From NCBI RefSeq assembly GCF_007830065.1, contig NZ_VLKK01000003.1, forward strand, positions 312,654-376,653: 64,000 bases of DNA, read 5' to 3'. Positions 25,831 through 37,263 of this stretch are shown in pieces. The position numbers and the translations under genes are program-made. The stretch comes from Sphingobium wenxiniae (GTDB lineage: Bacteria > Pseudomonadota > Alphaproteobacteria > Sphingomonadales > Sphingomonadaceae). Every line of letters starts with the position of its first letter. Positions within the stretch are counted from its first letter, which is position 1. A model generated the notes under the pieces. The model was not told the origin of the DNA, made no database searches, and saw nothing but the letters and a program-made list of their open reading frames with translations.

Positions 25831-26609
25831 TATGCTTTCAAACTCCGTTCGTGCAGCAGCGCCAATCCCTGAATGGTCAGGTCGGGCGCGATGGCATCGA
25901 AAATATCGCTATTCTCATCAAAGAGGACCGCAAGGCCCCCCGTCGAAATCACCTTGGTCGGACGGCCGATCTCCGCACGGATGCGGGCGACCAGCCCCTC
26001 CATCATCGCCACATAGCCCCAGAAGACGCCGATATGCATCTGCGCCTCCGTCGTACGACCGATAACCGAACGGTTTTCGGGTGGAGAGATCGCGATCTTG
26101 GGCAGCTTTGCCGCCGCCGTGACCAGCGCGTCCAGGGACAGGTTGATACCCGGCGCGATGATGCCGCCCTTGTAAGCGCCCGTGTAATCGATCACGTCGA
26201 ACGTCGTCGCTGTGCCGAAATCAATGACGATCAGATCGCCTGCATAAAGATGGTGCGCGGCAATGGCATTTACAATCCGGTCCGCTCCCACCGAAGAGGG
26301 TTGCTCGACATCCAGTTCTATCCCGCCTTCCACCGGCGCATGACCGGCGACCAGCGGTTGAACCCCGAAATATTTTTCCGCGAGCACCTGAAGATTATGG
26401 AGCGCGCGCGGCACGACCGTTGCAATGATGACGGCATCGACATCGGCAATGGCATAGCCCTCCAGCATCAGCAGCTGGTTGAGCCAGACGGCATATTCAT
26501 CCGCGGTCCGCCTAGGATCGGTCGCGATGCGCCAGCGCGCGCGGATTTCCCCTTGGCTGAGAAGGGCGAAAACGACGTTGGTATTGCCCGCGTCAATCGC
26601 GAGAAGCAT
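25830..26609 (-). CDS. coaX: Type III pantothenate kinase
   Basis: Phosphorylates pantothenate in the first step of coenzyme A synthesis. The 259-residue protein begins [11 protein letters not shown], the DxGNTN phosphate loop of the acetate/sugar kinase fold, and keeps GADR and FGTATT motifs. The start at 26609 gives the normal family length; 21 codons upstream belong to overlap with birA. It is between birA and rnj in the operon tail. Confidence 0.95.
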   Translation of the reverse strand: MLLAIDAGNTNVVFALLSQGEIRARWRIATDPRRTADEYAVWLNQLLMLEGYAIADVDAVIIATVVPRALHNLQVLAEKYFGVQPLVAGHAPVEGGIELDVEQPSSVGADRIVNAIAAHHLYAGDLIVIDFGTATTFDVIDYTGAYKGGIIAPGINLSLDALVTAAAKLPKIAISPPENRSVIGRTTEAQMHIGVFWGYVAMMEGLVARIRAEIGRPTKVISTGGLAVLFDENSDIFDAIAPDLTIQGLALLHERSLKA

Positions 26610-26622
26610 GGCCGGTCTCCCG

Positions 26623-27333
26623 CTATCGGATGAGAAGGATGTCGCCCGCATGAATGGCACGGGTGCCGCCATCCGCCAAGCGCAGGATCAGCATACCATC
26701 GCGATCCAGGGTTTCGAAACGGCCTTCCAATACGCTTTCGTCAGGCAGATTGACGCGCATGGGCGTGCCGGTCGGATGCGCATTGAGAAGCCAGTGCGTC
26801 CGCACCGGGTCCAGGCCCTGCGCGCGCCAGATGGCGAGCCAATGGGCGAACAGACCCGTCAGTCTTTCCAGCATGTCGCCTGCCTCGGCCTCTCCAGCGC
26901 CCTGCGCGGCCAAGCTGGTCACGGGCCGGTCCAGACCCTGCGGATGATCCTTCACGTTGATCCCTATGCCGACGATGACTGCGTCGCCCGTCCTTTCAAG
27001 CAGGATTCCCGCGATCTTCGCATCATCGACCAGCACGTCATTGGGCCATTTGATACGCGCCTGCCCATCGGCCAGGGGAGCGATCAGCGCGTGAACCGCG
27101 TTGGCCGCCACCAGCGCCAATGTGTGAGGCGTCGGATCAAGAGCACGAAGCCGCACTGCCGTCGAGCAATAGAGATTGCCTTCCCGGCTTTCCCACGACC
27201 GGCCCATGCGACCGCGGCCGCCGGTCTGGCGGCCCGCGCGAAGCCATGCCCCTTCGGGCACGCCCTGCTCCACCCATGCCATCATATCGGCATTGGTGGA
27301 GCCGGTTTCCTCGACGAAGCGGATTTCGGTCAG
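26623..27333 (-). CDS. birA: Biotin--[acetyl-CoA-carboxylase] ligase
   Basis: Attaches biotin to the carboxylase carrier protein through biotinyl-AMP. The 236-residue, HTH-less form shows [23 protein letters not shown] and GIGINV in order. The first in-frame ATG (27285) would cut off the ETGSTN motif, which helps shape the active site. The only plausible start before it is CTG at 27333, which overlaps the nuoN stop as CTGA, exactly like the ATGA overlaps elsewhere in this operon. Either initiation is at CTG or a shortened protein is made from 27285. Confidence 0.88.
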   Translation of the reverse strand: MTEIRFVEETGSTNADMMAWVEQGVPEGAWLRAGRQTGGRGRMGRSWESREGNLYCSTAVRLRALDPTPHTLALVAANAVHALIAPLADGQARIKWPNDVLVDDAKIAGILLERTGDAVIVGIGINVKDHPQGLDRPVTSLAAQGAGEAEAGDMLERLTGLFAHWLAIWRAQGLDPVRTHWLLNAHPTGTPMRVNLPDESVLEGRFETLDRDGMLILRLADGGTRAIHAGDILLIR

Positions 27334-28766
27334 AACAGCGACGCCGCGGCTGCCGCGCTGGCTTTGTCCAGCACGGGATTGAGCAGATAACCCAGCACGA
27401 TCACGACGGCGCAGGCGGTCAGGATCACATTTTCAACCGCGCCGCCCCGCGCCTCATAAGCGGCTGCGGGCTCATCGAAATAGATCGTCTTGATGATCTT
27501 GAGATAATAATAGGCGCCGATCACGGACGCCGCGATGCCGATGGCTGCAAGCGCCGCGAGATTGGCGGCCACAGCCGCATCGAACACCAGGAACTTCGCC
27601 CAGAAGCCGAAGAGCGGCGGGATGCCGGCCATCGAGAACATGAAGATCGCGAAAGCCGCCGACAGCCCCTTGCGCGATTGGGATAGGCCCGCGAGGCTGG
27701 CGATCGTCTCGACCGGATTGCCCTGCGCATCGCGCATCTGGAGAATGCAGGCGAAACTGCCGATCGTCATCAGCACATAGATCGCCATGTAGCTCATCGT
27801 CGCGGCGACCCCTGCGGGCGTTCCGGCGGCAAGGCCGATCAGGGCGAAACCCACATTGTTGATCGACGAATAGGCCATCAGGCGCTTGATATTGGTCTGG
27901 CCGATCGCCGCCACGGCGCCGAAGATGATCGATGCCAGCGCCACGAAGATCACGATCTGCTGCCAGTCGAGACCCGCCGGTCCCAGCGCCTCGATAGCCA
28001 CGCGAACCGTCAGGGCAACCGCCGCCACCTTGGGCGCGCTTGCGAAGAAGGTGGTGACCGGCGTGGGCGCGCCCTCATAGACGTCTGGCGTCCACATATG
28101 GAACGGCACCGCGCTGATCTTGAACGCCAGCCCCGCAAGTACGAAGACCAGCCCGAACAGCTCACCCTTCGACACACCGTCCGCCAGGGCAAGCGAAATG
28201 CCGTCGAAAGCCGTGCTGCCGGTAAAGCCGTAGAGCAGTGCCGTGCCATAGAGCAGGATACCGCTCGCCAGCGAACCCAGCACGAAATATTTAAGGCCCG
28301 CTTCGGACGACCGCTCGTCCTGCCGCATGAAGCTCGCCAGCACATAGGAAGCGAGGCTGTTCATCTCCAAGCCGACATAGAGCGTCAGCATGTCGCCCGC
28401 CGACACCATCATGCCCATGCCTACAGCCGCGAACAGGATGAGGACCGGATATTCGGGGCGAACGGCATGACCCACGGCAAAGAAACGCGGGGCCAGCAGG
28501 ATCGCAGCCGCCGCCGCGCCATAGATCAACGCCTTGGCGAAAACCGAGAAGGCGTCCGCGCGCACCAAACCGCCGAAGGCGTCGGGGCCATGCTCCAGGG
28601 AGCAGCACAAGGCTACGCCCGCCAGCGCAAGGGCAATCACCGAAAGCCAGTTCACGACGCGCGCCGTGCCCTCGCCGCCAAAGGCCGCGGTCAGCAGCAG
28701 GATCAAGCCGCCCACCGTCAGGATCAGCTCGGGCAGGACCGCCAGAAGGGAAGCCATATCGATCAT
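27330..28766 (-). CDS. nuoN: NADH-quinone oxidoreductase subunit N
   Basis: A 478-residue antiporter-like proton-pumping subunit of complex I in the inner membrane, about 14 hydrophobic helices. The functional lysine in the region [17 protein letters not shown] and the following histidine-containing helix are present. It overlaps nuoM upstream by 4 bases and birA downstream by the CTGA arrangement. It is the last nuo gene of a complete operon. Confidence 0.97.
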   Translation of the reverse strand: MIDMASLLAVLPELILTVGGLILLLTAAFGGEGTARVVNWLSVIALALAGVALCCSLEHGPDAFGGLVRADAFSVFAKALIYGAAAAAILLAPRFFAVGHAVRPEYPVLILFAAVGMGMMVSAGDMLTLYVGLEMNSLASYVLASFMRQDERSSEAGLKYFVLGSLASGILLYGTALLYGFTGSTAFDGISLALADGVSKGELFGLVFVLAGLAFKISAVPFHMWTPDVYEGAPTPVTTFFASAPKVAAVALTVRVAIEALGPAGLDWQQIVIFVALASIIFGAVAAIGQTNIKRLMAYSSINNVGFALIGLAAGTPAGVAATMSYMAIYVLMTIGSFACILQMRDAQGNPVETIASLAGLSQSRKGLSAAFAIFMFSMAGIPPLFGFWAKFLVFDAAVAANLAALAAIGIAASVIGAYYYLKIIKTIYFDEPAAAYEARGGAVENVILTACAVVIVLGYLLNPVLDKASAAAAASLF

Positions 28767-30319
28767 CGGTGCGCCTCCCCATGCGCGGCAGCGTGTTCAT
28801 GGATGCCGTCCCCGGCAGGCTTGGGCGCTCCCATTGCGATCCTGGAATCCCCCGCCGGAGCGGCGGAGGCGAGGCGCGCTTCGAGCGCGTGGATGGCAGG
28901 ACGCATGGGCGCGAGGAAACTTTCCGGATAGACCCCCATCCACAGCACGACCGCGGCAATGGGCGCGAGCAGCGCGACTTCCCTGACCGACAGGTCGGGC
29001 ATAGCCGCCGCATCGGCATTCTTCTGTTCGCCATAGCAGATGCGGCGATAGAGATAGAGCATATAAGCCGCCCCAAGGATGATGCCCGACGTGCCGACCA
29101 GAGCCGCCCAGGTCGAAACCTGATAGACGCCCATCAGCGACAGGAACTCACCCACGAAGTTGCTGGTGCCCGGCAGGCCGACCGCCGCCATCGTGAACAG
29201 CAGGAACAGCACCGCATATTTCGGCATGTTGATCGCAAGACCGCCATAACGCGCGATCTCCCGCGTGTGCAGGCGATCATAGATCACACCGACGCAAAGG
29301 AACAATGCGCCCGACACGAGGCCGTGTCCCAGCATCACCATCATCGAGCCTTCCAGACCCGCCTGATTGAAGGCGAACAGGCCCAGCGTCACGATTGCCA
29401 TATGCGCGACCGAGGAATAGGCGATCAGCTTCTTCATGTCCGACTGCACCAGCGCGACGAGGCTGGTGTAGACCACCGCCACCATCGACAGGCCCCAGAC
29501 CAGCGGCGCGAGTTGCGCGGATGCCTCCGGAAACATGGGCAGCGAGAAGCGGATGAACCCGTAACCGCCCATCTTCAGGAGCACGCCCGCCAGGATGACC
29601 GACCCGGCGGTCGGGGCCTGAACGTGCGCGTCGGGAAGCCAGGTATGGACCGGCCACATCGGCATCTTGACGGCAAAGCTCGCGAAGAAGGCCAGCCACA
29701 GCCATATCTGGATATGCGGATCGAAATTATAGGCCATCAGCGCGGGGATTTCGGTCGTCCCGGCCTCGTGCACCATCCACATCATCGCGATCAGCATCAG
29801 CACCGAGCCGAGCAGCGTATAGAGGAAGAATTTATATGAGGCGTAGATACGATCCGCGCCGCCCCAGATGCCGATGATGAGATACATCGGAATAAGGCCC
29901 GCTTCGAACATGATGTAGAAGAGATAGAGATCCTGCGCCGTGAAGACGCCGATCATCAGCACCTCCATGAACAGGAAGGCGGCCATATATTCACCGACCC
30001 GCTTCTCGATCGCCTGCCAGCTCGCACCGATGCAGATCGGCATCAGGAACACGGTAAGCGCGATCAGCATCAGGGCGATGCCGTCGATCCCCAAGGCCCA
30101 GGCGAAGCGCCCGAAGATCGGGGCATATTCCTGGAACTGCCATTGCGGCGCGCTGGCCGACTGGTCGAAGTTAATCCACAGCACGATGCCCAGCACCAGA
30201 TCGGCCAGCGTCGCCAGCAGGGCGATCCAGCGCGCCTGTCCGGCGCCCGCGAACAGACACGCGATGGCCCCCGCCATCGGCACTGCCATCATCAGGGAAA
30301 GGATGGGGAAGCCGTCCAT
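28763..30319 (-). CDS. nuoM: NADH-quinone oxidoreductase subunit M
   Basis: A 518-residue antiporter-like subunit of complex I. It shows the Glu-bearing helix of the family ([18 protein letters not shown], read here as [16 protein letters not shown]) and the lysine-containing [18 protein letters not shown]. The start is ATG 30319, which overlaps the nuoL stop by one base (TAATG); a long upstream open frame is nuoL antisense-phase noise. Confidence 0.97.
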   Translation of the reverse strand: MDGFPILSLMMAVPMAGAIACLFAGAGQARWIALLATLADLVLGIVLWINFDQSASAPQWQFQEYAPIFGRFAWALGIDGIALMLIALTVFLMPICIGASWQAIEKRVGEYMAAFLFMEVLMIGVFTAQDLYLFYIMFEAGLIPMYLIIGIWGGADRIYASYKFFLYTLLGSVLMLIAMMWMVHEAGTTEIPALMAYNFDPHIQIWLWLAFFASFAVKMPMWPVHTWLPDAHVQAPTAGSVILAGVLLKMGGYGFIRFSLPMFPEASAQLAPLVWGLSMVAVVYTSLVALVQSDMKKLIAYSSVAHMAIVTLGLFAFNQAGLEGSMMVMLGHGLVSGALFLCVGVIYDRLHTREIARYGGLAINMPKYAVLFLLFTMAAVGLPGTSNFVGEFLSLMGVYQVSTWAALVGTSGIILGAAYMLYLYRRICYGEQKNADAAAMPDLSVREVALLAPIAAVVLWMGVYPESFLAPMRPAIHALEARLASAAPAGDSRIAMGAPKPAGDGIHEHAAAHGEAHR

Positions 30320-32388
30320 TATCGTGTCATCGCCCAGGTTGCGCCCGCGGCGAGGCCGATCAGCATCACCAGCGCGTATGTGTAGAGATAGCCGGATTGA
30401 AGCCGACGGGTGACTTTGTTGCCCTGCACGACCAGCGCGGCGAGGCCGTTCGGCCCGAAACGGTCGATGAAGCCGATGTCGCCGAACTTCCAGAAGAAGC
30501 GCCCGATGGCAAAGGCAGGCTTCACGAAGAGCATATGATACAGCTCGTCGAAATACCATTTGTTGAGCAGGAACTGGTAGAGAACGCCGAACTGCGCGAC
30601 GAAACGCTGCGGCCAGTCCGTGTGCCGGATATAGCTCAGCCAGGCGATCAGCAGGCCGGCCAGCATCACCGTGAAGGGACCGAATTTGACCCAGGTCGGC
30701 ACTTCATGGCTCGCGTGCATCAGATGGCTGTCGAACGCCAGCGCGCCCTTCCAGAACGCGACGCCGCCTTCCGGACCGATGAACTGGTCATGGAAGATGA
30801 AGCCCGCGAACACCGCACCAAGGGCCAGCACGACCAAGGGCACCAGCATGACCCACGGGCTTTCGTGCGGATGATAGCCGCCGGTGCCCGTGGACAGAGC
30901 ATGTGCATCCCGTTCATGACCATGCGGATCATGTCCGGCATCTTCCTGCGCGGGCGCATTGTCATGCTCCGATCCATGGCCGTGCGCGTCGTGCAGCGCG
31001 TGCTGGATATGCTCCGACGCGGCCCAGCGCGGCTTGCCGAAGAAAGTGAGGAACACCAGACGCCAGCTATAGAAGCTGGTGAGCAGCGCCGCGAACACGC
31101 CGACCAGATAAGCGCCCACGCCCGAACCGCCCGAAGCATAGGCCGCTTCGAGGATGCCGTCCTTCGAATAGAAGCCCGCGAAACCGATCCCGGCCAGCGG
31201 CAGGCCGACGCCCGTGATGGCGAGCGTTCCCAGCGTCATCGTCCAGAAGGTGACCGGAATCTCCTTCCGCAAAGCGCCATAGTAACGCATGTCCTGCTCA
31301 TGGTGCATCGCATGGATGACCGAACCCGCGCCCAGGAACAGCAGCGCCTTGAAGAAGGCGTGGGTGAAGAGATGGAACATCGCCGCGCCATAAGCGCCGA
31401 CGCCCGCCGCGAAGAACATGTAGCCAAGCTGCGAACAGGTCGAATAGGCGATGACGCGCTTGATGTCGTTCTGCACCGTGCCGACCGTCGCCGCAAAGAG
31501 ACAGGTCGCAGCCCCAATGAAGGTCACGAAGCCCAGCGCCGTGGGCGATGTTTCGAACATCGGCGAGAGGCGGCACACCATGAACACGCCCGCCGTCACC
31601 ATGGTCGCCGCGTGGATCAGCGCCGACACCGGGGTCGGCCCCTCCATCGCATCCGGCAGCCAGGTGTGCAGGCCAAGCTGCGCCGACTTGCCCATCGCGC
31701 CGATGAACAGCAGCAGGCAAAGCACGGTCATGGTGTCGAAACGGTGTCCCAGGAAACCGATGGTCGAACCGGCCATGGACGGCGCGGCTTCCAGGATTTC
31801 CGGGATCGAGATGGTGTTGAACACCAGATAGGTGCCGAAAATGCCCATCATGAAACCGAGATCGCCGACGCGGTTGACGACGAACGCCTTGATCGCGGCG
31901 GCATTGGCGGAGGGCTTGCGGAACCAGAAGCCGATCAGCAGGTAGGATGCCAGGCCCACGCCTTCCCAGCCGAAGAACATCTGCAACAGATTGTTCGCGG
32001 TCACCAGCATCAGCATCGCGAAGGTGAACAGCGACAGATAGGCGAAGAAGCGCGGCTGGTCCGGGTCTTCCTCCATATAGCCCCAGCTATAGAGATGGAC
32101 GAGGCTCGATACGCTGGTGACGACCACCAGCATCACGGCCGTCATCGTATCGACGCGCAGCGCCCATTGAGCATCGAAGCTGCCCGACTGTATCCAAGTG
32201 AAGACCGGCGCGACATAGGGTTCGGCCTGGCCGGTCAGGAAGCTGATAAAGATCGGCCAGCTCAGCGCGCAGCTGATAAACAGCGCGCCGGTGGTGACGA
32301 TCTTCGCGGGCAGCTTGCCAAGGGCCTTGTTGCCAAGACCAGCGATGGCAGCAGCCAGCAGCGGGAGAAGGACGATAAGCTGGATCAT
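30319..32388 (-). CDS. nuoL: NADH-quinone oxidoreductase subunit L
   Basis: A 689-residue complex I subunit with antiporter-like helices ([52 protein letters not shown] region at about 225-260) and the C-terminal extension that forms the lateral helix. A His/Asp-rich loop ([15 protein letters not shown], about 480-510) is conspicuous and faces one side of the membrane; it could bind metal, but this is unproven. A 10-base gap follows nuoK. Confidence 0.97.
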   Translation of the reverse strand: MIQLIVLLPLLAAAIAGLGNKALGKLPAKIVTTGALFISCALSWPIFISFLTGQAEPYVAPVFTWIQSGSFDAQWALRVDTMTAVMLVVVTSVSSLVHLYSWGYMEEDPDQPRFFAYLSLFTFAMLMLVTANNLLQMFFGWEGVGLASYLLIGFWFRKPSANAAAIKAFVVNRVGDLGFMMGIFGTYLVFNTISIPEILEAAPSMAGSTIGFLGHRFDTMTVLCLLLFIGAMGKSAQLGLHTWLPDAMEGPTPVSALIHAATMVTAGVFMVCRLSPMFETSPTALGFVTFIGAATCLFAATVGTVQNDIKRVIAYSTCSQLGYMFFAAGVGAYGAAMFHLFTHAFFKALLFLGAGSVIHAMHHEQDMRYYGALRKEIPVTFWTMTLGTLAITGVGLPLAGIGFAGFYSKDGILEAAYASGGSGVGAYLVGVFAALLTSFYSWRLVFLTFFGKPRWAASEHIQHALHDAHGHGSEHDNAPAQEDAGHDPHGHERDAHALSTGTGGYHPHESPWVMLVPLVVLALGAVFAGFIFHDQFIGPEGGVAFWKGALAFDSHLMHASHEVPTWVKFGPFTVMLAGLLIAWLSYIRHTDWPQRFVAQFGVLYQFLLNKWYFDELYHMLFVKPAFAIGRFFWKFGDIGFIDRFGPNGLAALVVQGNKVTRRLQSGYLYTYALVMLIGLAAGATWAMTR

Positions 32389-32398
32389 GGGTTCAGGC

Positions 32399-32704
32399 TC
32401 AGCCCTTCATCCGGTTGACATCATCGACGGCGATAGTGCCGCGACCGCGGAAGTAGATGACGAGGATGGCAAGGCCGATGGCCGCCTCACCCGCCGCGAC
32501 GGTCAGCACGAACATGCTGAACACCTGCCCCACCAGATCGCCGAGGAAGGCGCTGAAGGCCACGAAGTTGATGTTCACGCTGAGCAGGATCAACTCGATC
32601 GCCATCAGGATGATGATGACATTCTTGCGGTTGATGAAGATGCCGAGCACGCCCATCACGAACAGGATCGCGCTGACCACCATATAGTGCTGAAGACCGA
32701 TCAC
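32399..32704 (-). CDS. nuoK: NADH-quinone oxidoreductase subunit K
   Basis: A 101-residue three-helix membrane subunit of complex I, with the conserved glutamates in the second and third helices ([26 protein letters not shown]). It overlaps nuoJ by 4 bases. Standard family length. Confidence 0.97.
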   Translation of the reverse strand: MIGLQHYMVVSAILFVMGVLGIFINRKNVIIILMAIELILLSVNINFVAFSAFLGDLVGQVFSMFVLTVAAGEAAIGLAILVIYFRGRGTIAVDDVNRMKG

Positions 32705-33312
32705 AGCTCCACCCCCTGCCCCACGGGCTGATTGACGTTACGGATCGCCTCTTCCGGACGGCGGCGGTTCTGGCGCGCGATGTTCTGGCCGCGCACGCCG
32801 CCGCGGGCGCGATGGGTCAGCACGATGGCGCCGATCATCGCGACCAGCAGGATGATGCCCGCCGCTTCGAACAGGAAGATATAGCGGGTGTAGAGCAGCC
32901 CGCCGATCGCCTGGATATTGCTCAGTTCCGGGTTCACCGGCGCGGCGCGCTGGGCCAGTTCGATAGGACCGGCGCTCCAGATGCCGATGCCCAGCACGAT
33001 CTCGGCCAGCAGCACCAGCGCGATCAGCATGCCGAAGGGCAGATAATCGACGAAACCGGCACGCAATTCCGCGAAATCGATGTCGAGCATCATGACGACG
33101 AACAGGAACAGCACGGCGACCGCGCCCACATAGACGATGACGAGCAGCATCGCGATGAACTCGGCGCCCAGCAGGACCATCAGGCCCGCCGCGTTGAAGA
33201 ACGCCAGGATCAGCCACAGCACCGAATGAACCGGATTGCGCGACAGGATCGTCAGCGCGCCGCTGCACACCACGAGCGCGGCGAACAGGTAAAAGGCGAA
33301 GACGTGAATCAC
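32701..33312 (-). CDS. nuoJ: NADH-quinone oxidoreductase subunit J
   Basis: A 203-residue membrane subunit of complex I with five helices; [10 protein letters not shown] and the helix with a pi-bulge region [20 protein letters not shown] are clear. Initiation is at GTG. A 30-base gap from nuoI is the widest in the operon apart from the nuoA leader and carries no visible terminator. Confidence 0.96.
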   Translation of the reverse strand: MIHVFAFYLFAALVVCSGALTILSRNPVHSVLWLILAFFNAAGLMVLLGAEFIAMLLVIVYVGAVAVLFLFVVMMLDIDFAELRAGFVDYLPFGMLIALVLLAEIVLGIGIWSAGPIELAQRAAPVNPELSNIQAIGGLLYTRYIFLFEAAGIILLVAMIGAIVLTHRARGGVRGQNIARQNRRRPEEAIRNVNQPVGQGVEL

Positions 33313-33342
33313 AGGACCATTATCCCCTTCGGCGGCTGCGGC

Positions 33343-33828
33343 TTAACGGTAAGGCGCGTCGGCGGCAAGGTTCGCGGCGATGGCCCGCTCCCACTTGTCC
33401 CCGTTCTCAAGGAGCTTGGCCTTGTCATAGATCAGCTCCTCGCGCGTTTCCGTCGCAAATTCAAAGTTCGGACCTTCCACGACCGCGTCCACCGGGCAGG
33501 CTTCCTGACAGAAGCCGCAATAGATGCACTTCGTCATGTCGATGTCATAGCGCGTCGTGCGGCGGCTGCCGTCCTCGCGCGGCTGCGCCTCGATGGTGAT
33601 CGCCTGCGCGGGGCAGATCGCCTCGCACAGCTTGCAGGCGATGCAGCGTTCTTCCCCATTGGGATAGCGGCGCAGAACATGTTCGCCCCGGAACCGCGGC
33701 GAAATCGGGTTCTTCTCATAGGGATAGTTGATGGTCGCCTTGGGCTTGAAGAAATATTTCAAGGTCAGCCAATGCGCCTTCACGAACTCCCAGAGAGTGA
33801 AGGATTTGATGTAATAGCCGAGGCTCAC
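33343..33828 (-). CDS. nuoI: NADH-quinone oxidoreductase subunit I
   Basis: A 161-residue ferredoxin-like subunit carrying clusters N6a and N6b. Both 4Fe-4S motifs are intact: [12 protein letters not shown] and [12 protein letters not shown]. It starts at GTG inside GTGA, overlapping the stop of the small exported-protein gene inserted after nuoH. Confidence 0.97.
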   Translation of the reverse strand: MSLGYYIKSFTLWEFVKAHWLTLKYFFKPKATINYPYEKNPISPRFRGEHVLRRYPNGEERCIACKLCEAICPAQAITIEAQPREDGSRRTTRYDIDMTKCIYCGFCQEACPVDAVVEGPNFEFATETREELIYDKAKLLENGDKWERAIAANLAADAPYR

Positions 33829-34220
33829 TTTCTCTGTCCTTCCTCAACGCTCTTTGCATCGGCGAGCTGGCAATTGCCTTTTGCCGTTTCGTCGTAGGCA
33901 AACAGGTTATCAGCCTGCGGCGTGACATCGCCTAAGCGTGCAGCATATGGATTCAATGGATCGTCCGATGGGACCGCTCTCAAAACTCTCAAAGCGCCTG
34001 TTGCTGCATCCCGAAGACCGAACACCCATTCGTTCTGATTATCTGCTTCCCCAACAAAATAGATCGGCGCCTTTGGCGGCTGCATAGTTTGCAAACTCGC
34101 AAGCTGCGCTTCGGACAGAGAAACTTTGGGAACAGCAACCATCCGATCAACCGGGTTGGCTTCGCTGAAGGTTGACAGCGCGCAGCTTAGAACAGCCGCA
34201 ACAGTAGCAAGTTCGCTCAT
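33825..34220 (-). CDS. Small exported protein of unknown function inserted between nuoH and nuoI
   Basis: A 131-residue protein not part of canonical complex I. It starts with a short hydrophobic signal ([21 protein letters not shown]) and continues as a soluble domain with one further cysteine (GNCQLAD). No family is recognised. The coding sequence is visibly richer in A/T than nuoH and nuoI. It overlaps both by 4 bases (nuoH stop / own start, and own stop / nuoI GTG), so it must be co-translated with them. One of three such insertions in this operon. Confidence 0.75.
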   Translation of the reverse strand: MSELATVAAVLSCALSTFSEANPVDRMVAVPKVSLSEAQLASLQTMQPPKAPIYFVGEADNQNEWVFGLRDAATGALRVLRAVPSDDPLNPYAARLGDVTPQADNLFAYDETAKGNCQLADAKSVEEGQRK

Positions 34221-35260
34221 CCCCCATACCTCGTCAGCATGAGGAAGCCCGACACCAGGAAGACGAACAACAGCGAAGTCGGCAGGAAAATCTTCCAGCC
34301 CAGCCGCATCAGTTGGTCATAACGGTAGCGAGGCACCGTCGCCTTCACCCAAGAAAAGACGAAGAAAAAGAACAGGATCTTGGCGAACAGCCAGAGGATG
34401 CCAGGCACATAATAAAGCGGCGCCCAGTCGAACGGCGGCAGATAACCGCCCCAGAACAGGATGGCGTTGAGCGCACACATCAACAGCACGTTCGCATATT
34501 CGCCCAGCCAGTAGAGCGCAAAGGACATGGACGAATATTCGGTCTGATAGCCCGCGACCAGCTCGGATTCCGCTTCGGTGAGATCGAACGGAGCACGCGC
34601 CGTTTCCGCCATGGCAGAGATCAGGAACATGATCGCCATCGGGAACAGCAACGGATTGAAACCATGGCCGTTCAGAAAACCATAATAGCCCTTCTGGCTT
34701 TCAACGATGGTCGAGAGGTTGAAGCTGCCGGCCCACAGCACGACGGTGATCAGGATGAAGCCGATCGAAACTTCATAGGAGATCATCTGCGCGCTGGCGC
34801 GGATCGCGGAATAAAAGGGATATTTGGAGTTCGACGCCCAGCCCGCGAGCACGATGCCGTAAACGCCAAGGGACGAAACCGCGAGAATGTAAAGCAGGCC
34901 GACATTGATGTTCGCCAACACCACGCCCACCTGGAACGGGATCACTGCCCAGGCCATCAAGGCTATTGTGAAGGTGATGATCGGCGCGATGATGAACAGG
35001 GTTCTGTTCGCGGCCGATGGAATGATGGTTTCCTGGAGGAACACCTTGGCGCCGTCCGCGAAGGACTGGAGCAAGCCGAAGGGACCGACGACGTTCGGAC
35101 CACGGCGCAGCGCCATCGCCGCCCAGATCTTGCGGTCGGCGTAGATGATCATCGCCACCGCCAGCATCAGCGGCAGGGCGATCAGCAGGATGCCGATGAC
35201 CGTGGAAAGCAGCCATGCGCCATCATAAGGCAGGCCGAGATTCTGGAAGAAAGCGGTCAT
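34217..35260 (-). CDS. nuoH: NADH-quinone oxidoreductase subunit H
   Basis: A 347-residue membrane subunit that helps form the quinone chamber of complex I. Eight or so helices; the quinone-site loop appears as APFDLTEAESELVAGYQTEY, and RRGPNVVGPFG marks the N-terminal side. It overlaps nuoG by 4 bases upstream and the inserted exported-protein gene by 4 bases downstream. Confidence 0.97.
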   Translation of the reverse strand: MTAFFQNLGLPYDGAWLLSTVIGILLIALPLMLAVAMIIYADRKIWAAMALRRGPNVVGPFGLLQSFADGAKVFLQETIIPSAANRTLFIIAPIITFTIALMAWAVIPFQVGVVLANINVGLLYILAVSSLGVYGIVLAGWASNSKYPFYSAIRASAQMISYEVSIGFILITVVLWAGSFNLSTIVESQKGYYGFLNGHGFNPLLFPMAIMFLISAMAETARAPFDLTEAESELVAGYQTEYSSMSFALYWLGEYANVLLMCALNAILFWGGYLPPFDWAPLYYVPGILWLFAKILFFFFVFSWVKATVPRYRYDQLMRLGWKIFLPTSLLFVFLVSGFLMLTRYGG

Positions 35261-37263
35261 TCCGCGGCCTCCGCGAAGGTCTCACCATGGATCAGCTCGG
35301 CCGAGCATTGCTGCATCGTCGGGCTGGCGCGGCAGATGGCGTTGGTCAGATAGAAATCCTTGATCGGCGAACCGAACTCGCCGCTCGCCCCAGTCGGCAG
35401 CTTCGGCGCGGCCCAGCCATAATCGGCCAGACCCAACTGACCCAGAGCCGGAACCGCCTTCGCCATCTCCGCCCGCAGCGCGTCGAAGCTGTCGAAGGGC
35501 AGCGTCGCCCCCAGCACTTCGGACAGCGCCCGCAGGATCGACCAGTCTTCACGGGCATCGCCCGGCGCGAACACGGCCTTTTCGCCACGCTGCACCCGGC
35601 CCTCCAGATTGACATAGGTGCCCGCCTTTTCGGCATAGCTCGCGCCCGGCAGGATCACGTCCGCCGCATGGGCGCCCTTGTCGCCATGATGGCCGACATA
35701 GACTTTGAAGCTGTCCTCGAACGCCGCATAATCGACCTCATCCGCGCCCAGCGAGAACAGCAGCTTGGGCTTGGCAGCCGCCACCGCCTTGACGCCGCCA
35801 TCGACCGCATAACCGAGCATCAGCCCGCCCATGCGCGCCGCCGCGAAGTGCAGGACGTTATATCCGTTCCAGCCCTCTTTCACGAGGCCCAGCGTCTCGA
35901 CCAGCGCCAGCGTATCGCCATGCGCCCCGTCCTTGGCGAGCACGCCACCACCCACGATCATCGCCGGACGCGCGGCCTTGCCAAACACCTCGATCACCGC
36001 TTGCGGCAGCTTTGCCAGCAGCGACGCATCATTGCCCAGCCACTCGACCTTGTAGGTCAGATCGACTTCCGGACCGATGCCGAAAACCTTCGCGCCCTTC
36101 TTGATCGCCTTGCGGATGCGCGTGTTCACCAGCGGCGCTTCCCAGCGCAGATTGGTGCCGACCAGCAGGATCACGTCCGCCGTCTCGATCCCCGCCAGCG
36201 TCGTATTGAAGTTCACCGCCGAAAGACTCGACACGTCATAGGCAAGGCCCGTCTGACGCCCTTCCAGCATCGTGCCGCCCAGCTTCTCGACCAGCGCCTT
36301 GCCCGCGAACATGGTTTCGCAGTCGAGCAGGTCGCCCGCCAGCGCCGCCACGCTGCCGCCATGCTGGACGGCGGCGATCGCCGCGAAAGCCTCGTTCCAG
36401 GTCGCCGGGACCAGCTTGCCGTTCTCGCGGACATAGGGCTTGTCCAGCCGCTTGCGGACCAGACCGTCGACATTGTGGCGGGTCTTGTCCGACGCCCACT
36501 CCTCGTTCACGTCGTCATTGATGCGCGGCACGGCGCGCAGCACCTGACGGCCCCGGCTGTCGAGGCGGATATTGGTGCCGACCGCGTCCATCACGTCGAT
36601 GGCATGGGTCTTCTTGAGTTCCCAGGGCCGCGCCTCGAACGCATAGGGCTTCGACGTCAGCGCGCCCACCGGGCACAGGTCGACCACATTGCCCGACAGC
36701 TCGCTCTTGGCGGCATGTTCGAGATAGGTGGTGATCTGCATATTCTCGCCGCGATAGATGGCGCCGATTTCCGGCACGCCCGCGACTTCCTCGGCAAAGC
36801 GCACGCAGCGGGTGCACTGGATGCAGCGGGTCATGACCGTCTTGACGATCGGACCCATATATTTTTCGGTGACGGCGCGCTTATTCTCATCGAAGCGGCT
36901 CTTGCCACGACCATAGGCAATCGACTGATCCTGCAAGTCGCATTCGCCGCCCTGATCGCAGATCGGGCAGTCGAGCGGATGGTTGATGAGCAGGAACTCC
37001 ATCACCCCCTCGCGCGCCTTCTTGACCATCTCGCTGTCGGTGCGGATCTCCTGACCGTCCGCCGCCGGAAGAGCGCACGACGCCTGCGGCTTGGGCGGTC
37101 CGGGCTTCACCTCGACCAGGCACATGCGGCAATTGCCCGCGATGCTGAGGCGCTCATGATAGCAGAAACGCGGGATTTCCTTCCCCGCCAGCTCGCACGC
37201 CTGAAGGACCGTCGCGCCCGCCGGGACTTCGAGTTCTACGCCGTCTACTGTGACCTTGGGCAT
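35257..37263 (-). CDS. nuoG: NADH-quinone oxidoreductase subunit G
   Basis: A 668-residue peripheral iron-sulfur subunit. The N-terminus holds the 2Fe-2S motif (CYHERLSIAGNCRMC), then CxxCDxxGxCxLQ (CPICDQGGECDLQDQ) and the CIQCTRCVRF 4Fe-4S site; the rest is a molybdopterin-oxidoreductase-like domain without cofactor. Length fits the mitochondrial-type alphaproteobacterial form. Its ATG overlaps by one base the stop of the exported-protein gene upstream. Confidence 0.97.
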   Translation of the reverse strand: MPKVTVDGVELEVPAGATVLQACELAGKEIPRFCYHERLSIAGNCRMCLVEVKPGPPKPQASCALPAADGQEIRTDSEMVKKAREGVMEFLLINHPLDCPICDQGGECDLQDQSIAYGRGKSRFDENKRAVTEKYMGPIVKTVMTRCIQCTRCVRFAEEVAGVPEIGAIYRGENMQITTYLEHAAKSELSGNVVDLCPVGALTSKPYAFEARPWELKKTHAIDVMDAVGTNIRLDSRGRQVLRAVPRINDDVNEEWASDKTRHNVDGLVRKRLDKPYVRENGKLVPATWNEAFAAIAAVQHGGSVAALAGDLLDCETMFAGKALVEKLGGTMLEGRQTGLAYDVSSLSAVNFNTTLAGIETADVILLVGTNLRWEAPLVNTRIRKAIKKGAKVFGIGPEVDLTYKVEWLGNDASLLAKLPQAVIEVFGKAARPAMIVGGGVLAKDGAHGDTLALVETLGLVKEGWNGYNVLHFAAARMGGLMLGYAVDGGVKAVAAAKPKLLFSLGADEVDYAAFEDSFKVYVGHHGDKGAHAADVILPGASYAEKAGTYVNLEGRVQRGEKAVFAPGDAREDWSILRALSEVLGATLPFDSFDALRAEMAKAVPALGQLGLADYGWAAPKLPTGASGEFGSPIKDFYLTNAICRASPTMQQCSAELIHGETFAEAAE

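Noticed and set aside
26623..27285. birA starting at the first ATG (27285)
   Set aside because: This would remove the conserved ETGSTNAD motif; the CTGA overlap at 27333 explains the data better, though it is unproven.
30397..32418. A 673-codon plus-strand open frame opposite nuoL
   Set aside because: Antisense to a firmly identified complex I gene; made of Arg, His and Gln runs.
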